This document shows positions 37,462-45,366 of a stretch of DNA of 64,000 bases, piece after piece (position 1 is the stretch's first letter; the number at the start of each line of letters is the position of its first letter). The stretch comes from Pseudomaricurvus alkylphenolicus (lineage in GTDB: Bacteria; Pseudomonadota; Gammaproteobacteria; Pseudomonadales; Cellvibrionaceae). The DNA is taken from assembly GCF_011683955.1 (NCBI RefSeq), contig NZ_JAAQPI010000002.1, positions 696,157 to 760,156 of the forward strand, read 5' to 3'. The notes below the pieces were generated by a model, which did no database searches, was not told the DNA's origin, and worked only from the letters and a program-made list of their open reading frames with translations. Made by a program: the position numbers and the translations under genes.

Positions 37462-37941
37462 ATGAGCATTCAAGCGGGCGACAAAATACCTTCAGTAACC
37501 CTGCAGGTGATGGGCGCAGAGGGCCCTCAGGAAGTTACGACTGATGAACTGTTTGCGGGTAAAAAAGTAGTGATGCTGGCAGTACCCGGTGCATTTACAC
37601 CCGGTTGTTCCATGACCCACCTGCCCGGTTTTGTGGTTAATGCGGACAATATCAAGGCCAAGGGCGTTGACGAGATCGTGTGTACTTCTGTCAATGATGT
37701 GTTTGTCATGGGAGCCTGGGGCAAGGACCAAAATGCGGAACACATTACCATGTTGGCCGACGGCAACGGCGAACTGGCTGAGGCCCTGGGACTGATTATG
37801 GACGCCAGTGGTTTCAAAATGGGTCCTCTGCGCAGCAAGCGTTACGCCATGATTGTGAATGACGGGGTGGTGGAACTGCTCAACGTAGACACCAAAGGTA
37901 TCGACAAAAGCAGCGCTGAAACCATTCTCGCGGCGCTTTAA
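37462..37941 (+). CDS. Peroxiredoxin, Prx5 type
   Basis: The 159-residue thiol peroxidase has the peroxidatic cysteine C49 in VPGAFTPGCSMTHLPGF and a second Cys in EIVCTSVNDVFVMGAW, matching glutathione- or glutaredoxin-dependent Prx5 proteins. AAGGAG precedes the ATG. The 290-bp region upstream, divergent from the GCS2 gene, contains no ORF and no clear OxyR site. The following nuclease-like gene starts 23 bp later. Confidence 0.92.
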   Translation: MSIQAGDKIPSVTLQVMGAEGPQEVTTDELFAGKKVVMLAVPGAFTPGCSMTHLPGFVVNADNIKAKGVDEIVCTSVNDVFVMGAWGKDQNAEHITMLADGNGELAEALGLIMDASGFKMGPLRSKRYAMIVNDGVVELLNVDTKGIDKSSAETILAAL

Positions 37942-37964
37942 TCGGTACAGAAAACAGGTACAGC

Positions 37965-39071
37965 ATGAAATACTTGGGTGTCGGCGCTTTGGTCCTTTTG
38001 ACCACGGCGCTTGGAGTGATGGCTTGGGCCTGGCAGTCCGTGGATTGGTACCCACCGGTCCTGGACGTGGAGACACAATGCCACAGTGAAGCTCAACCCT
38101 GGGACGAATCGCAACCGCTTAAAGTGGTCAGCTTTAACGTGCAGTATCTGGCGGGTAAAAACTACGTCTTTTTTTACGACGTGGCGGACGGGCCGGACAC
38201 GCAACCCAGCGAGGAGGATCTCGGTCTGACGCTGGAGCGGGTGGCCGATATCATTCGCTCAGAGTCGGCCGATATCGTCCTGCTGCAAGAGCTCAATGAC
38301 GCTGATGACAGTCGCACCCACTACCAGGACCAGCTAGCCCTGTTGCAACAGCAGCTCGGGGAGGCGGCCTATCCCTGTGAGGCCAATGCACACTATTGGA
38401 AAGCTGGCCTGGTGTTGCACCCGAAAATTCTTGGGCCGGTGAGCATGAAGCTCACCACCCTGTCGCGCTATCCGATGACCCAGGCGCGCCGCCATCAATT
38501 GCCCTATATGCATCAGGATTCACTCACCCGGCGCTTTTATTTCCAGAGGGCGATTCTCGAAACCCGCATGATCAGTCAACAGGGCCGCTCCCTGGCTCTG
38601 TTGAACACCCATTTCGATGCCTGGGGAGACGGTTCAGACTTAATGCCCGCGCAGGTGGGGGTGGCTATGAACCTGTTTCAGCGGCTTGAACGGGAACAGA
38701 TTCCGTGGATTATTGGGGGCGACTTTAATTTGCTGCCGCCGGATGAAGGTCGCCAGTGGCACAAACTGGAGGCGGCCGGTACCGCCGACTTTGACCGGGA
38801 AACCGCACTGGCACCGCTGTATGAGCAGTTTGGTGCGATTCCTTCACGCCAGCACCTCATTGGCGAAAAACCCCACCTCTGGTACACCCACTTTCCCAAT
38901 GACCCTCGTGTAGAAGGTCCCGATCGCACCATCGATTATCTGTTCTACAGCCACCACTGGCAGCTGCAAAAAGGCTATGTGCGCCAGCACGATACTCTGG
39001 ATGTTTCTGACCATTTACCCGTGGTCGGTCAATGGCGTTTACAGGAACCCAAAACCGCCTCTCTGCATTGA
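37965..39071 (+). CDS. Endonuclease/exonuclease/phosphatase-fold protein
   Basis: This 368-residue protein has an N-terminal helix (VGALVLLTTALGVMAWAW) that would anchor or export it, then an EEP domain: KVVSFNVQYL, VLLQELND with the metal Glu, IGGDFNLLP, and VSDHLPVVGQW at the end. The family covers Mg-dependent nucleases and lipid or sugar phosphatases. The active site is complete. The substrate cannot be assigned. Confidence 0.85.
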   Translation: MKYLGVGALVLLTTALGVMAWAWQSVDWYPPVLDVETQCHSEAQPWDESQPLKVVSFNVQYLAGKNYVFFYDVADGPDTQPSEEDLGLTLERVADIIRSESADIVLLQELNDADDSRTHYQDQLALLQQQLGEAAYPCEANAHYWKAGLVLHPKILGPVSMKLTTLSRYPMTQARRHQLPYMHQDSLTRRFYFQRAILETRMISQQGRSLALLNTHFDAWGDGSDLMPAQVGVAMNLFQRLEREQIPWIIGGDFNLLPPDEGRQWHKLEAAGTADFDRETALAPLYEQFGAIPSRQHLIGEKPHLWYTHFPNDPRVEGPDRTIDYLFYSHHWQLQKGYVRQHDTLDVSDHLPVVGQWRLQEPKTASLH

Positions 39072-39120
39072 TTGATATCAAGGGGTTGGCACGTAAATCA
39101 TTTTGTTGTAACTTGTGCCT

Positions 39121-39208
39121 ATCGAAAAGGGCTACCCCCGGCGAAAGCCGGGGTTCGCAAAGTCTACGGTCTAAGGGGGTAATACCCTATGATGGCGGAT
39201 TGCCGATG
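39121..39208 (+). ncRNA. Cyclic-di-GMP-I (GEMM-I) riboswitch aptamer
   Basis: The fold matches GEMM-I: a CCCGGC-GAAA-GCCGGG hairpin with a GAAA tetraloop, the invariant linker CGCAAAGTC, then CTAAGGGGG and a second stem ending TATG, and a 3' GATTGCCGA strand. The tetraloop-receptor pair reads TCTAAG/TATGA instead of CCTAAG/TATGG, a compensated base-pair change. The RNA lies about 100 bases before the next start. ATCG (39121-39124) and CGAT (39204-39207) can close P1. Confidence 0.87.
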
Positions 39209-39241
39209 ATCCCGTCTTGCAAGCATTCATCGAACCTTTTT
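39204..39241 (+). terminator. Possible expression platform of the c-di-GMP riboswitch
   Basis: CGATGA (39204-39209), which contains the 3' strand of P1, can instead pair with TCATCG (39227-39232), followed by AACCTTTTT. Ligand binding would keep P1 closed and prevent this weak terminator, giving an ON switch. The stem is only six base pairs with a long loop, so this is tentative. Confidence 0.35.
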
Positions 39242-39288
39242 CACTCCAATATTGAAAGTAGCAATGAATAGCCGCAGTAACGGTTACT

Positions 39289-40077
39289 GTGCCGGCGGCA
39301 TCGAGGAATGTTTTGAAACCGTTTTGGCAGGCGCTGTGTCTGGTGCTGGGGTGGGGGCTGCTGTGCCCTTTGAGTGTGTCCAATCCTCTGGAGGGTGAAC
39401 CTCGCCGTTTATCTCTGGCGTTTGGCGCCGCTTTTGAAAGTCAATTCAGCAAAACGGGCCATTATAATTGGCTCCGAGACGCCTTACTGTTCGAGGGTTA
39501 TGATTTCGACGTGGTCTGGATGCCCAACAAACGGGGTATGGTAGAGGCCAATGCCGGTCGTATCGACGGGGATCTGACTAAGGCCGCGACAGTTGCAGCA
39601 GGTTTCACCAACCTGGTGCAGGTCGATGAGCCTTTCTTCTATGCCTGTGTTGTCGCCTACGGAGTGCCTGCCAATGCCAGCCAGTCCATCCGCCACCTGG
39701 GGGTGATCAGGGGGCTGGAATATCTCAACCAGTCGATACCCAAATTGAATCAAGAGTACCAATTTTACCCGGTGGAGCGGCTCCAGCAGGGTTTGGATAT
39801 GGTGGCCTATGGTCGGCTCGATGCGTTGCTATTGCCGACAGTGGTGTCTAAGCTGCTGCCGCCGTCCCAGATGAAAGGATTGGAGATCATCTCGCCAACC
39901 CTGTTGGAGTACCCTACCTACATCTATCTGCACCGTCGTCATAGGGAGCTGGCTGAGCGACTCCAGCGACGTCTCAGTGAGACTCGTCCCAAGGAGATCC
40001 AAAATCACTGTGATACCAGAGTTTCCTCTGAAGCGGCCGCAGTGCGCATTTCGCTGCAAAACAAGCTACGGCAATAG
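39289..40077 (+). CDS. Periplasmic solute-binding-like protein (SBP_bac_3 type)
   Basis: The 262-residue protein starts with a signal peptide (FWQALCLVLGWGLLCPLSV) followed by a short family-3 binding-protein fold: RRLSLAFGAAFESQ, DFDVVWMPNKRGMVEANAGRIDGDL, and VERLQQGLDMVAYGRLDALL. No permease or ATPase gene is nearby, so it is probably a sensory or orphan binding protein. GTG at 39289 is given; TTG at 39313, six bases after GAGGAA, is an equally good start. The c-di-GMP riboswitch in the leader ties expression to the motile/sessile switch. Confidence 0.75.
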   Translation: MPAASRNVLKPFWQALCLVLGWGLLCPLSVSNPLEGEPRRLSLAFGAAFESQFSKTGHYNWLRDALLFEGYDFDVVWMPNKRGMVEANAGRIDGDLTKAATVAAGFTNLVQVDEPFFYACVVAYGVPANASQSIRHLGVIRGLEYLNQSIPKLNQEYQFYPVERLQQGLDMVAYGRLDALLLPTVVSKLLPPSQMKGLEIISPTLLEYPTYIYLHRRHRELAERLQRRLSETRPKEIQNHCDTRVSSEAAAVRISLQNKLRQ

Positions 40078-40103
40078 GGCTGGCCACTCAGTCCGCGATC
40101 AGC

Positions 40104-40946
40104 TTACTCCAGGGCCAGATTGTTGTAGTCTTCCTCGATATCCGAGTAGTCGAGATCCGAAAGGCCCATTGCCGCAAGCACCTGATCACCGACGCGAATC
40201 CAGTCTGTGGTGGGTTTGAAGCGGCGGGTCTGTTCCACCAGGTTTTCAGCCGCTTTGAGGCAGGAATACATCCACAGGAACTCTGATGAGACCTTGCCGT
40301 TGAGCGCGTCCATGGCGTGATGTTGAAGGATTACGCTGCAGAGTTCCTTGGGCAGACCCCAGGAGCTGGCAATGTAATAACCGATGACAGCATGATTACA
40401 GTGATATCGCTCCTCTTCCAGCTCTGTCAGCAGAAGATTCGGTTGTTCATTGGCTTGGCGCAGCGTGTCTACGTAATCCGGAAACTTGATCGACATGGCC
40501 GGAAGCCCACAATCGTGAAACAGCCCGGTTACGTGGAGGTTTTCCAGAGGAATGTTCGAGTTTACCCGTTTGCCTATAAATACCATGGCGTTGGCAATTT
40601 CGGCCGCGCTGTCCCAAAAACGTTCCAGGGAGATACAGGAGTCGCCGGTAAATGCGCGGCGAATTTCGTAGCTGGCCACCAGGGCCTTTATGCTCTCGAT
40701 GCCCAGCATCATAGTGGCCTGACGCACGTCAGAAATCGTGCGGCTCATGCCATAAAACGGGGAGTTTAGAGTTTTCAGGACCGCGGAAGATAGGCCCACG
40801 TCGCTAGCAACGCAGTCACCGATGTCGGAGATACTGCCCTCGGGGTCGTTGGCAATGTCTTGAATCGTGTTCAGAATCTCCGGCTTGGGAGGGATATGAA
40901 AGCCGGATTCCACGTGTTTGATGACGGATTCATCGAGTTTGATCAC
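40104..40946 (-). CDS. HDOD-domain signalling protein
   Basis: The 280-residue protein is a second stand-alone HDOD domain: FHIPPKPEILNTIQDIANDP, DCVASDVGLSSAVLKTLNSPF, and the degenerate HD region FHDCGLPAMSI with LEEERYHCNHAVIGYYIASSW. More of the HD-type His/Asp residues remain than in the HDOD gene near 24 kb. It is convergent with the riboswitch-controlled gene. No output domain is attached; a regulatory role is inferred from the family. Confidence 0.85.
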   Translation of the reverse strand: MIKLDESVIKHVESGFHIPPKPEILNTIQDIANDPEGSISDIGDCVASDVGLSSAVLKTLNSPFYGMSRTISDVRQATMMLGIESIKALVASYEIRRAFTGDSCISLERFWDSAAEIANAMVFIGKRVNSNIPLENLHVTGLFHDCGLPAMSIKFPDYVDTLRQANEQPNLLLTELEEERYHCNHAVIGYYIASSWGLPKELCSVILQHHAMDALNGKVSSEFLWMYSCLKAAENLVEQTRRFKPTTDWIRVGDQVLAAMGLSDLDYSDIEEDYNNLALE

Positions 40947-41122
40947 AGTTAAAACCTTCCGTTACTTCTTGTACTTCTTTTGCGGCATCTATCGATGACC
41001 GCCGTGTTTAGTGTTTGCTGCTATGTCTGCTGTGGTTAGACGTGCCCTGCGTTTGCGGCAGGGTTCGACGGATTGAATTGGTGGCTAGGCGGGTCAGTTT
41101 ACCACTCTCCTTCAGCCCCCTG

Positions 41123-41521
41123 TCAGCCATTCAGGGGAGGATCGCAATACAACGAGTCGCTTCCGTAGTTTAGCTCCAGCGACGTTCGCTCGGCCTTCTT
41201 CAAGCCCCTGACGACCAGGGAATAGGAATGGTCGATCATGCGCTCGACTTCGTGGGAGGGAATACTGTCGTCCAGGACGAGCGTGTTCCAGTGTTTTTTG
41301 TTCATGTGATAGCCAGGCCGCACAGACTCAAAAACGGTTCGCAGCGCGAGAGCCTGCTCTGGGTCACACTTTAAATTCATGTGCGGCACACCATCATCCC
41401 GGCTAAGGGTCGCATACATCTTGCCTTTTACCTTAAACACAGCGACATCTGGATAAAAGGGGTAGTCCTCCAGTGCCTCCGGTTTTGCCAGCAAGTAACG
41501 TTTGGCCTGATCAAAGTTCAT
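41123..41521 (-). CDS. MmcQ/YjbR-family protein
   Basis: The 132-residue protein has the YjbR signature: MNFDQAKRYLLAKPEALEDYPF, VFKVKGKMYATLS, and PGYHMNKKHWNTLVLD. The family has a double-wing DNA-binding-like fold but no proven function. ATG at 41521 fits homologues; the frame upstream to 41563 is unlikely to be translated. It is transcribed alone. Confidence 0.87.
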   Translation of the reverse strand: MNFDQAKRYLLAKPEALEDYPFYPDVAVFKVKGKMYATLSRDDGVPHMNLKCDPEQALALRTVFESVRPGYHMNKKHWNTLVLDDSIPSHEVERMIDHSYSLVVRGLKKAERTSLELNYGSDSLYCDPPLNG

Positions 41522-41598
41522 AGGCGCACGGCCTGTATTCACACGCGTTTTAGATTGCCTCAAAGTGAAGGAAACATCAAACTGTGACGTGGTCTAAA

Positions 41599-42198
41599 TC
41601 ACTTCAGAAACTCTCTTTGGGTGAAGCTACCGGGCGGGTGAAACAAGTCCCCATCAGTGGCGACCGCACCGAGTGGAATATCCCAGCTGGCAAGTTTCAG
41701 CCTGTCCACTTGCTGGCAGCCATGGGCAAGCCCAATCAGATAGGGTTTATGTGCGTTCACATGCTGTTTGAAGCTGAAGCTGCGGTCATAAAAGCCGCCT
41801 CCCATGCCCATACGGCCGCCAAAGCGGTCAAAACCCACCAAAGGCAATAACACCAGATCCAGATCCTGCGCCCGGCGGCGCCGGCGGAAATCGGGTCGGG
41901 GTTCGCTAATACCATAGCGGTTCTTCACCATAGGAGTGCTATCGGTATAGCGCACAAACCACAATCGGTTGACGTTGCCTGGCGCCAGCACCGGCAGGTA
42001 GCAGTGCTTGCCCAACCTCTGTGCGGCGACGATAAGTGGACGAGGGTCGATTTCTCCATCGTTTGGCAAATAAAACGCAATATGGCGACTGCGGATAAAC
42101 AGGGGTTGGCAGAGCAGCAGTCTGCATAGGCGCCTGGCGGCAAGTTTTTGCTCGCGGGAGCTGAGGGCGCGACGTTTAGCCCGCAACGAGCGGCGCAA
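41599..42198 (-). CDS. ygfA: 5-formyltetrahydrofolate cyclo-ligase
   Basis: The 199-residue protein converts 5-formyl-THF to 5,10-methenyl-THF using ATP. The motif FDRFGGRMGMGGGFYDRSF is the signature, and IAFYLPNDGEIDPRPL is conserved. No ATG exists at the expected start. The frame is open back to 42271, and the upstream codons DRKQLRRSLRAKRRAL continue the family N-terminus, so translation may begin at the TTG at 42198 or at an unusual upstream codon such as the ATC at 42243. It follows 6S RNA, the classic gammaproteobacterial arrangement. Confidence 0.9.
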   Translation of the reverse strand: MRRSLRAKRRALSSREQKLAARRLCRLLLCQPLFIRSRHIAFYLPNDGEIDPRPLIVAAQRLGKHCYLPVLAPGNVNRLWFVRYTDSTPMVKNRYGISEPRPDFRRRRRAQDLDLVLLPLVGFDRFGGRMGMGGGFYDRSFSFKQHVNAHKPYLIGLAHGCQQVDRLKLASWDIPLGAVATDGDLFHPPGSFTQREFLK

Positions 42199-42291
42199 CT
42201 GCTTGCGGTCGAGAGGTGGTTGTGTAGGTTTACTATTATCGATGGGCCAGATCCCAACTATTTGAGTAGTTCAGAAAATCGTGGCCTGAAA

Positions 42292-42470
42292 ATCAGAAGC
42301 CCCGAACGTGCGGCTGTCAACTTGGCCTTGAACCGTAAGGCTCAAGGTGGAGGTTCCTGCAATGCCTCAGGCTTTCCGTCATGCGGACATGCACACCGAC
42401 ACTGGCTAGTTACCCCCGGGGTATACATTATCGGCTCGAGGACTCGTCAACTGGCCAACACATCAGGGTT
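42292..42470 (-). ncRNA. ssrS: 6S RNA
   Basis: Read on the minus strand, the 179-base RNA begins CTCAACCCTGATGTG and closes with CGCACGTTCGGGG, forming the terminal stem. Internal conserved blocks include GAGCCGATA, GGTGTGCATGTCCGCATGACGG, AAAGCCTGAGG and the hairpin CCTTGAGCC-TTAC-GGTTCAAGG. The open central bubble mimics a promoter and binds sigma-70 RNA polymerase in stationary phase. Its place between zapA and ygfA is the standard synteny. The ends are accurate to about five bases. Confidence 0.92.
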
Positions 42471-42476
42471 GAGTGG

Positions 42477-42505
42477 ATTATAACGCAGATGATCGATCGC
42501 CAAAA
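42477..42505 (-). promoter_or_regulatory. Promoter of 6S RNA
   Basis: On the minus strand a perfect TATAAT (42482-42477) lies about seven bases before the expected 6S 5' end. TTTTGG (42505-42500), 17 bp upstream, or the overlapping TTGGCG with a 15-bp spacer, could be the -35 element. Confidence 0.7.
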
Positions 42506-42565
42506 TCTTGTATTTTTCTGCGTTTCATCGTATGGAGGAGGTATCCAGCTGCTTGGTGACTCACA

Positions 42566-42853
42566 TCAGAATTTGTCAAGGGCTCGATCAAGCTTTTCTG
42601 TCAGGCGCTGCAGGGTGTCATTATCCACGGGGTCCGGCACCACGTTTTTGGCCTCAAGCAATTCATGACTGAGGTTCAAGGCGGCCATCACCGCAATGCG
42701 TTCCAGGCCAATCACATTGCCTCCAGCCCGAATATCGCGCATGCGTTCGTCGAGTTTGCGGGCAGCCTGCATCAGCGCGTCTCTTTCACCTGGCGGGCAG
42801 GCGACCTGATATTCCTTATCCAGGATTTGCACAAAGACGGTTTCACTACTCAT
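42566..42853 (-). CDS. zapA: Cell-division protein ZapA
   Basis: The 95-residue protein bundles FtsZ filaments. VFVQILDKEYQVACPPGERDAL is the N-terminal domain and IAVMAALNLSHELLEAK leads into the C-terminal coiled coil. ATG at 42853 fits the family; a frame upstream to 42913 overlaps the preceding gene and is not expected to be used. It sits upstream of 6S RNA on the same strand. Confidence 0.93.
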   Translation of the reverse strand: MSSETVFVQILDKEYQVACPPGERDALMQAARKLDERMRDIRAGGNVIGLERIAVMAALNLSHELLEAKNVVPDPVDNDTLQRLTEKLDRALDKF

Positions 42854-42909
42854 AGTGGTGGCTCTCGATGGCGGCTCCTGTGGCTCCGGTAGCATCGCGT
42901 TTAAATACT

Positions 42910-43140
42910 TCAATTCTGTGATTCCAGGCTCTTGAGGCGGGAGATCATGGCTTCCACCCGATTGCGCGCCAGCTCGTTCTTCTCAATCAGCCGCGTGCGC
43001 TCTCCCTGCCAGCTGGCCTCACGTTCCTGGGCAGCGGCTGCGTCTTCCTTAAGCGCGTCGTTCTCCAGCCTCAGACGCTCACATTGGTCAATCAACTGGT
43101 CCAGTTTGATTTCCAGGGTAAGCAGGTGTTGGTTGGTCAT
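42910..43140 (-). CDS. Small coiled-coil protein, TIGR02449 family, ZapB-like
   Basis: The 76-residue protein is one continuous coiled coil (LLTLEIKLDQLIDQCERLRLENDALKE begins it; heptads run to the end). This family regularly accompanies zapA in pseudomonads and resembles ZapB in size and composition. A division role with ZapA is inferred. It starts the minus-strand unit with zapA. Confidence 0.82.
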   Translation of the reverse strand: MTNQHLLTLEIKLDQLIDQCERLRLENDALKEDAAAAQEREASWQGERTRLIEKNELARNRVEAMISRLKSLESQN

Positions 43141-43268
43141 GGACGGGAGGCCTGGTTGCGGTACTCAATCAAGCTAATATAAGTCGACGCCGGAGAGGGG
43201 TCAACATGGCGCTGCAACTTATCTAGAAATGATCTATAGAATGTGGGCTAGAACACTGTTTTTACAGG

Positions 43269-43291
43269 AAAAAAGCAGGCTTTAGTCCTGC
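43269..43291 (-). terminator. Hairpin with T-run on the minus strand
   Basis: Read on the minus strand, GCAGG-ACTAAAG-CCTGC is followed by six T residues, the pattern of an intrinsic terminator. No minus-strand gene ends here, since ygfB to the right is on the plus strand. It may block antisense transcription into the zapA unit, or be chance. Confidence 0.35.
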
Positions 43292-43364
43292 CTTGCGGAC
43301 GCTCGGGCGCATTCATGATAGGATGCCCGGTTAAATCGCCCTGTAAGTTCCCGGGATACCCTTC

Positions 43365-43967
43365 ATGAGTGCCACCGATAAAGCCCCAGAAGCCCTTATT
43401 TCATTTGAAGAATTGAACCACCTGTTGGTGCCTCTTGGGGCCCTGAACAGTCCGTCAGAGCTGCACGGTATGCTGTGTGGCAAGCTCACCGGCGGGCAAC
43501 GCCTCGAAGCCGACCAATGGATGGAAGAAGCCCTGGTGTTCTTGGATGTGATCACCTCTGAAGAAGAGGGAGTCGTTGGTGACGATGAAGACCGAGGCCA
43601 AACCGAACTGGCTCGCCTCTATACGGTTGTACTTTCTCAATTGGAAGACAGTGAATTTGGTTTTCAGTTGCTGCTGCCACAGGACGATGCCGAGATGGAC
43701 CTGCGTACCCGTGCATTGGGAGAGTGGTGTCACGGATTTTTGTCCGGGTTTGGCAGTGCCGGTCTGGATCCAAGCGCTAAATTTTCTGCCGAAGCCGCTG
43801 ATGCGCTGAGGGATATGGCGGCAATTGTCAGTATTGGCGACGGCATGGATGAAGATGATGCGGAAGCGGACTTTACCGAAATTGTGGAATACGTGCGTCT
43901 GGCGGTCATGACGCTGTTTTCCGATTTTGGCACTGGCCCCAAAGATGAAGGCCCCACCCTCCATTAA
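43365..43967 (+). CDS. ygfB: UPF0149 family protein YgfB
   Basis: The 200-residue acidic protein belongs to the YecA/YgfB family: FEELNHLLVPLGALNSPSELHGMLCGKLTGG and LGEWCHGFLSGFGSAGL are its two conserved blocks. In Pseudomonas aeruginosa, YgfB modulates ampD-related antitermination. It heads the ygfB-pepP-ubiH-ubiI operon and lacks the C-terminal zinc motif of longer YecA proteins. Confidence 0.92.
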   Translation: MSATDKAPEALISFEELNHLLVPLGALNSPSELHGMLCGKLTGGQRLEADQWMEEALVFLDVITSEEEGVVGDDEDRGQTELARLYTVVLSQLEDSEFGFQLLLPQDDAEMDLRTRALGEWCHGFLSGFGSAGLDPSAKFSAEAADALRDMAAIVSIGDGMDEDDAEADFTEIVEYVRLAVMTLFSDFGTGPKDEGPTLH

Positions 43968-44019
43968 CGTCGCCCTCTGGCAGCATCGCTGACAAAGACT
44001 CAGATTCGACAGGACAAAT

Positions 44020-45351
44020 ATGACCATTACCAAGCAGGAATTTGCCCGCCGCCGCAAGCAATTGATGGCGATGATGGAGCCTAACAGTATCGCCATTTTG
44101 CCGGCGGCACCGGAAAAGATCCGATCGCGGGATACCGAATATTCCTATCGACAGGATAGCGACTTTTATTACTTATCCGGTTTCGTCGAGCCCGAAGCCG
44201 TATTGGTGTTATTGCCTGGCCGTGAGCACGGTGAGTATGTGCTGTTCTGTCGGGAAAAAGACCGTGAAAAGGAAGTGTGGCACGGTTACCGTACCGGTCC
44301 GGAAGCCGCTTGCAAAACATTCGGTGCCGACGACGCGTTTCCGATCGACGACATTGACGATATTCTGCCCGGACTGATCGAAGGGCGTGAACGCATTTAT
44401 TACGCTATGGGGCGAGATGCCGACTTCGATCATCAGGTGATGGTGTGGGTGAACGCCATTCGAGCGCGGGTGCGCACGGGAGCCATTCCGCCCGGTGAGT
44501 TGCTGGACCTGGATCATACTCTTCACGACATGCGGCTCTATAAAAGTGCGGCTGAGGTGCGACTGCTGCAACGGGCGGGGGAAATTTCAGCCGCCGCTCA
44601 TCTGCGAGCCATGAAGGCCTGCCGCCCCGGGCGCTTTGAATTTCAGCTGGAAGCAGAAATTCAACATGAGTTTGCGATGAACGGCGCGCGTTTCCCGGCC
44701 TATAACACCATAGTGGGTGGTGGTGCCAACGGCTGCATTCTGCACTATGTGGAGAACTCGGACGAACTCAAGGACGGTGATCTGGTATTGATCGATGCCG
44801 GCTGTGAATTGGAATATTACGCCGCAGATATTACCCGTACATTTCCGGTAAATGGTGTTTTTAATCCGGAACAGAGGCAGCTTTACGAACTGACACTCAA
44901 GGCACAACAAGCCGCCATCGACAAAATCAAACCCGGAAACCACTGGAACGAGCCCCACGAAGCCTCCATCAGAGTGATCACCGAGGGTCTGGTTGAGTTA
45001 GGGCTTTTGTTGGGTGATGTTGACGAGCTGATCGAAAACGAAGCCTACAAAGAATTCTATATGCACCGCATTGGCCACTGGTTGGGTATTGATGTTCACG
45101 ACGTGGGCGATTATCGCGTCGGTGGTGAGTGGCGTGTGCTGGAGCCGGGCATGTGCATGACGGTGGAGCCGGGCATCTATGTGGCACCTGACAATGCCGG
45201 CGTGGATGCCAAGTGGCGTGGCATTGGCATTCGTATTGAGGACGATGTGATTATCACAAAAGAAGGTTGTGATGTTCTCACCTCTGCGGTACCCAAAAGC
45301 ATCGAGGCCATTGAGGCCCTGATGGCTGAACAATTGATGGCTGAACAATAG
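44020..45351 (+). CDS. pepP: Xaa-Pro aminopeptidase (M24B)
   Basis: The 443-residue dimetal peptidase removes N-terminal residues before proline. The metal ligands lie in VLIDAGCELEYYAADITRTF (two Asp), RIGHWLGIDVHD (His), MTVEPGIYV (Glu) and GIRIEDDVIITKEG (Glu). The N-terminal domain (DTEYSYRQDSDFYYLSGF) is conserved. The C-terminus ends in a directly repeated MAEQLMAEQ. It is second in the ygfB operon. Confidence 0.96.
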   Translation: MTITKQEFARRRKQLMAMMEPNSIAILPAAPEKIRSRDTEYSYRQDSDFYYLSGFVEPEAVLVLLPGREHGEYVLFCREKDREKEVWHGYRTGPEAACKTFGADDAFPIDDIDDILPGLIEGRERIYYAMGRDADFDHQVMVWVNAIRARVRTGAIPPGELLDLDHTLHDMRLYKSAAEVRLLQRAGEISAAAHLRAMKACRPGRFEFQLEAEIQHEFAMNGARFPAYNTIVGGGANGCILHYVENSDELKDGDLVLIDAGCELEYYAADITRTFPVNGVFNPEQRQLYELTLKAQQAAIDKIKPGNHWNEPHEASIRVITEGLVELGLLLGDVDELIENEAYKEFYMHRIGHWLGIDVHDVGDYRVGGEWRVLEPGMCMTVEPGIYVAPDNAGVDAKWRGIGIRIEDDVIITKEGCDVLTSAVPKSIEAIEALMAEQLMAEQ

Positions 45352-45366
45352 ACGAGCCGCAACGCC

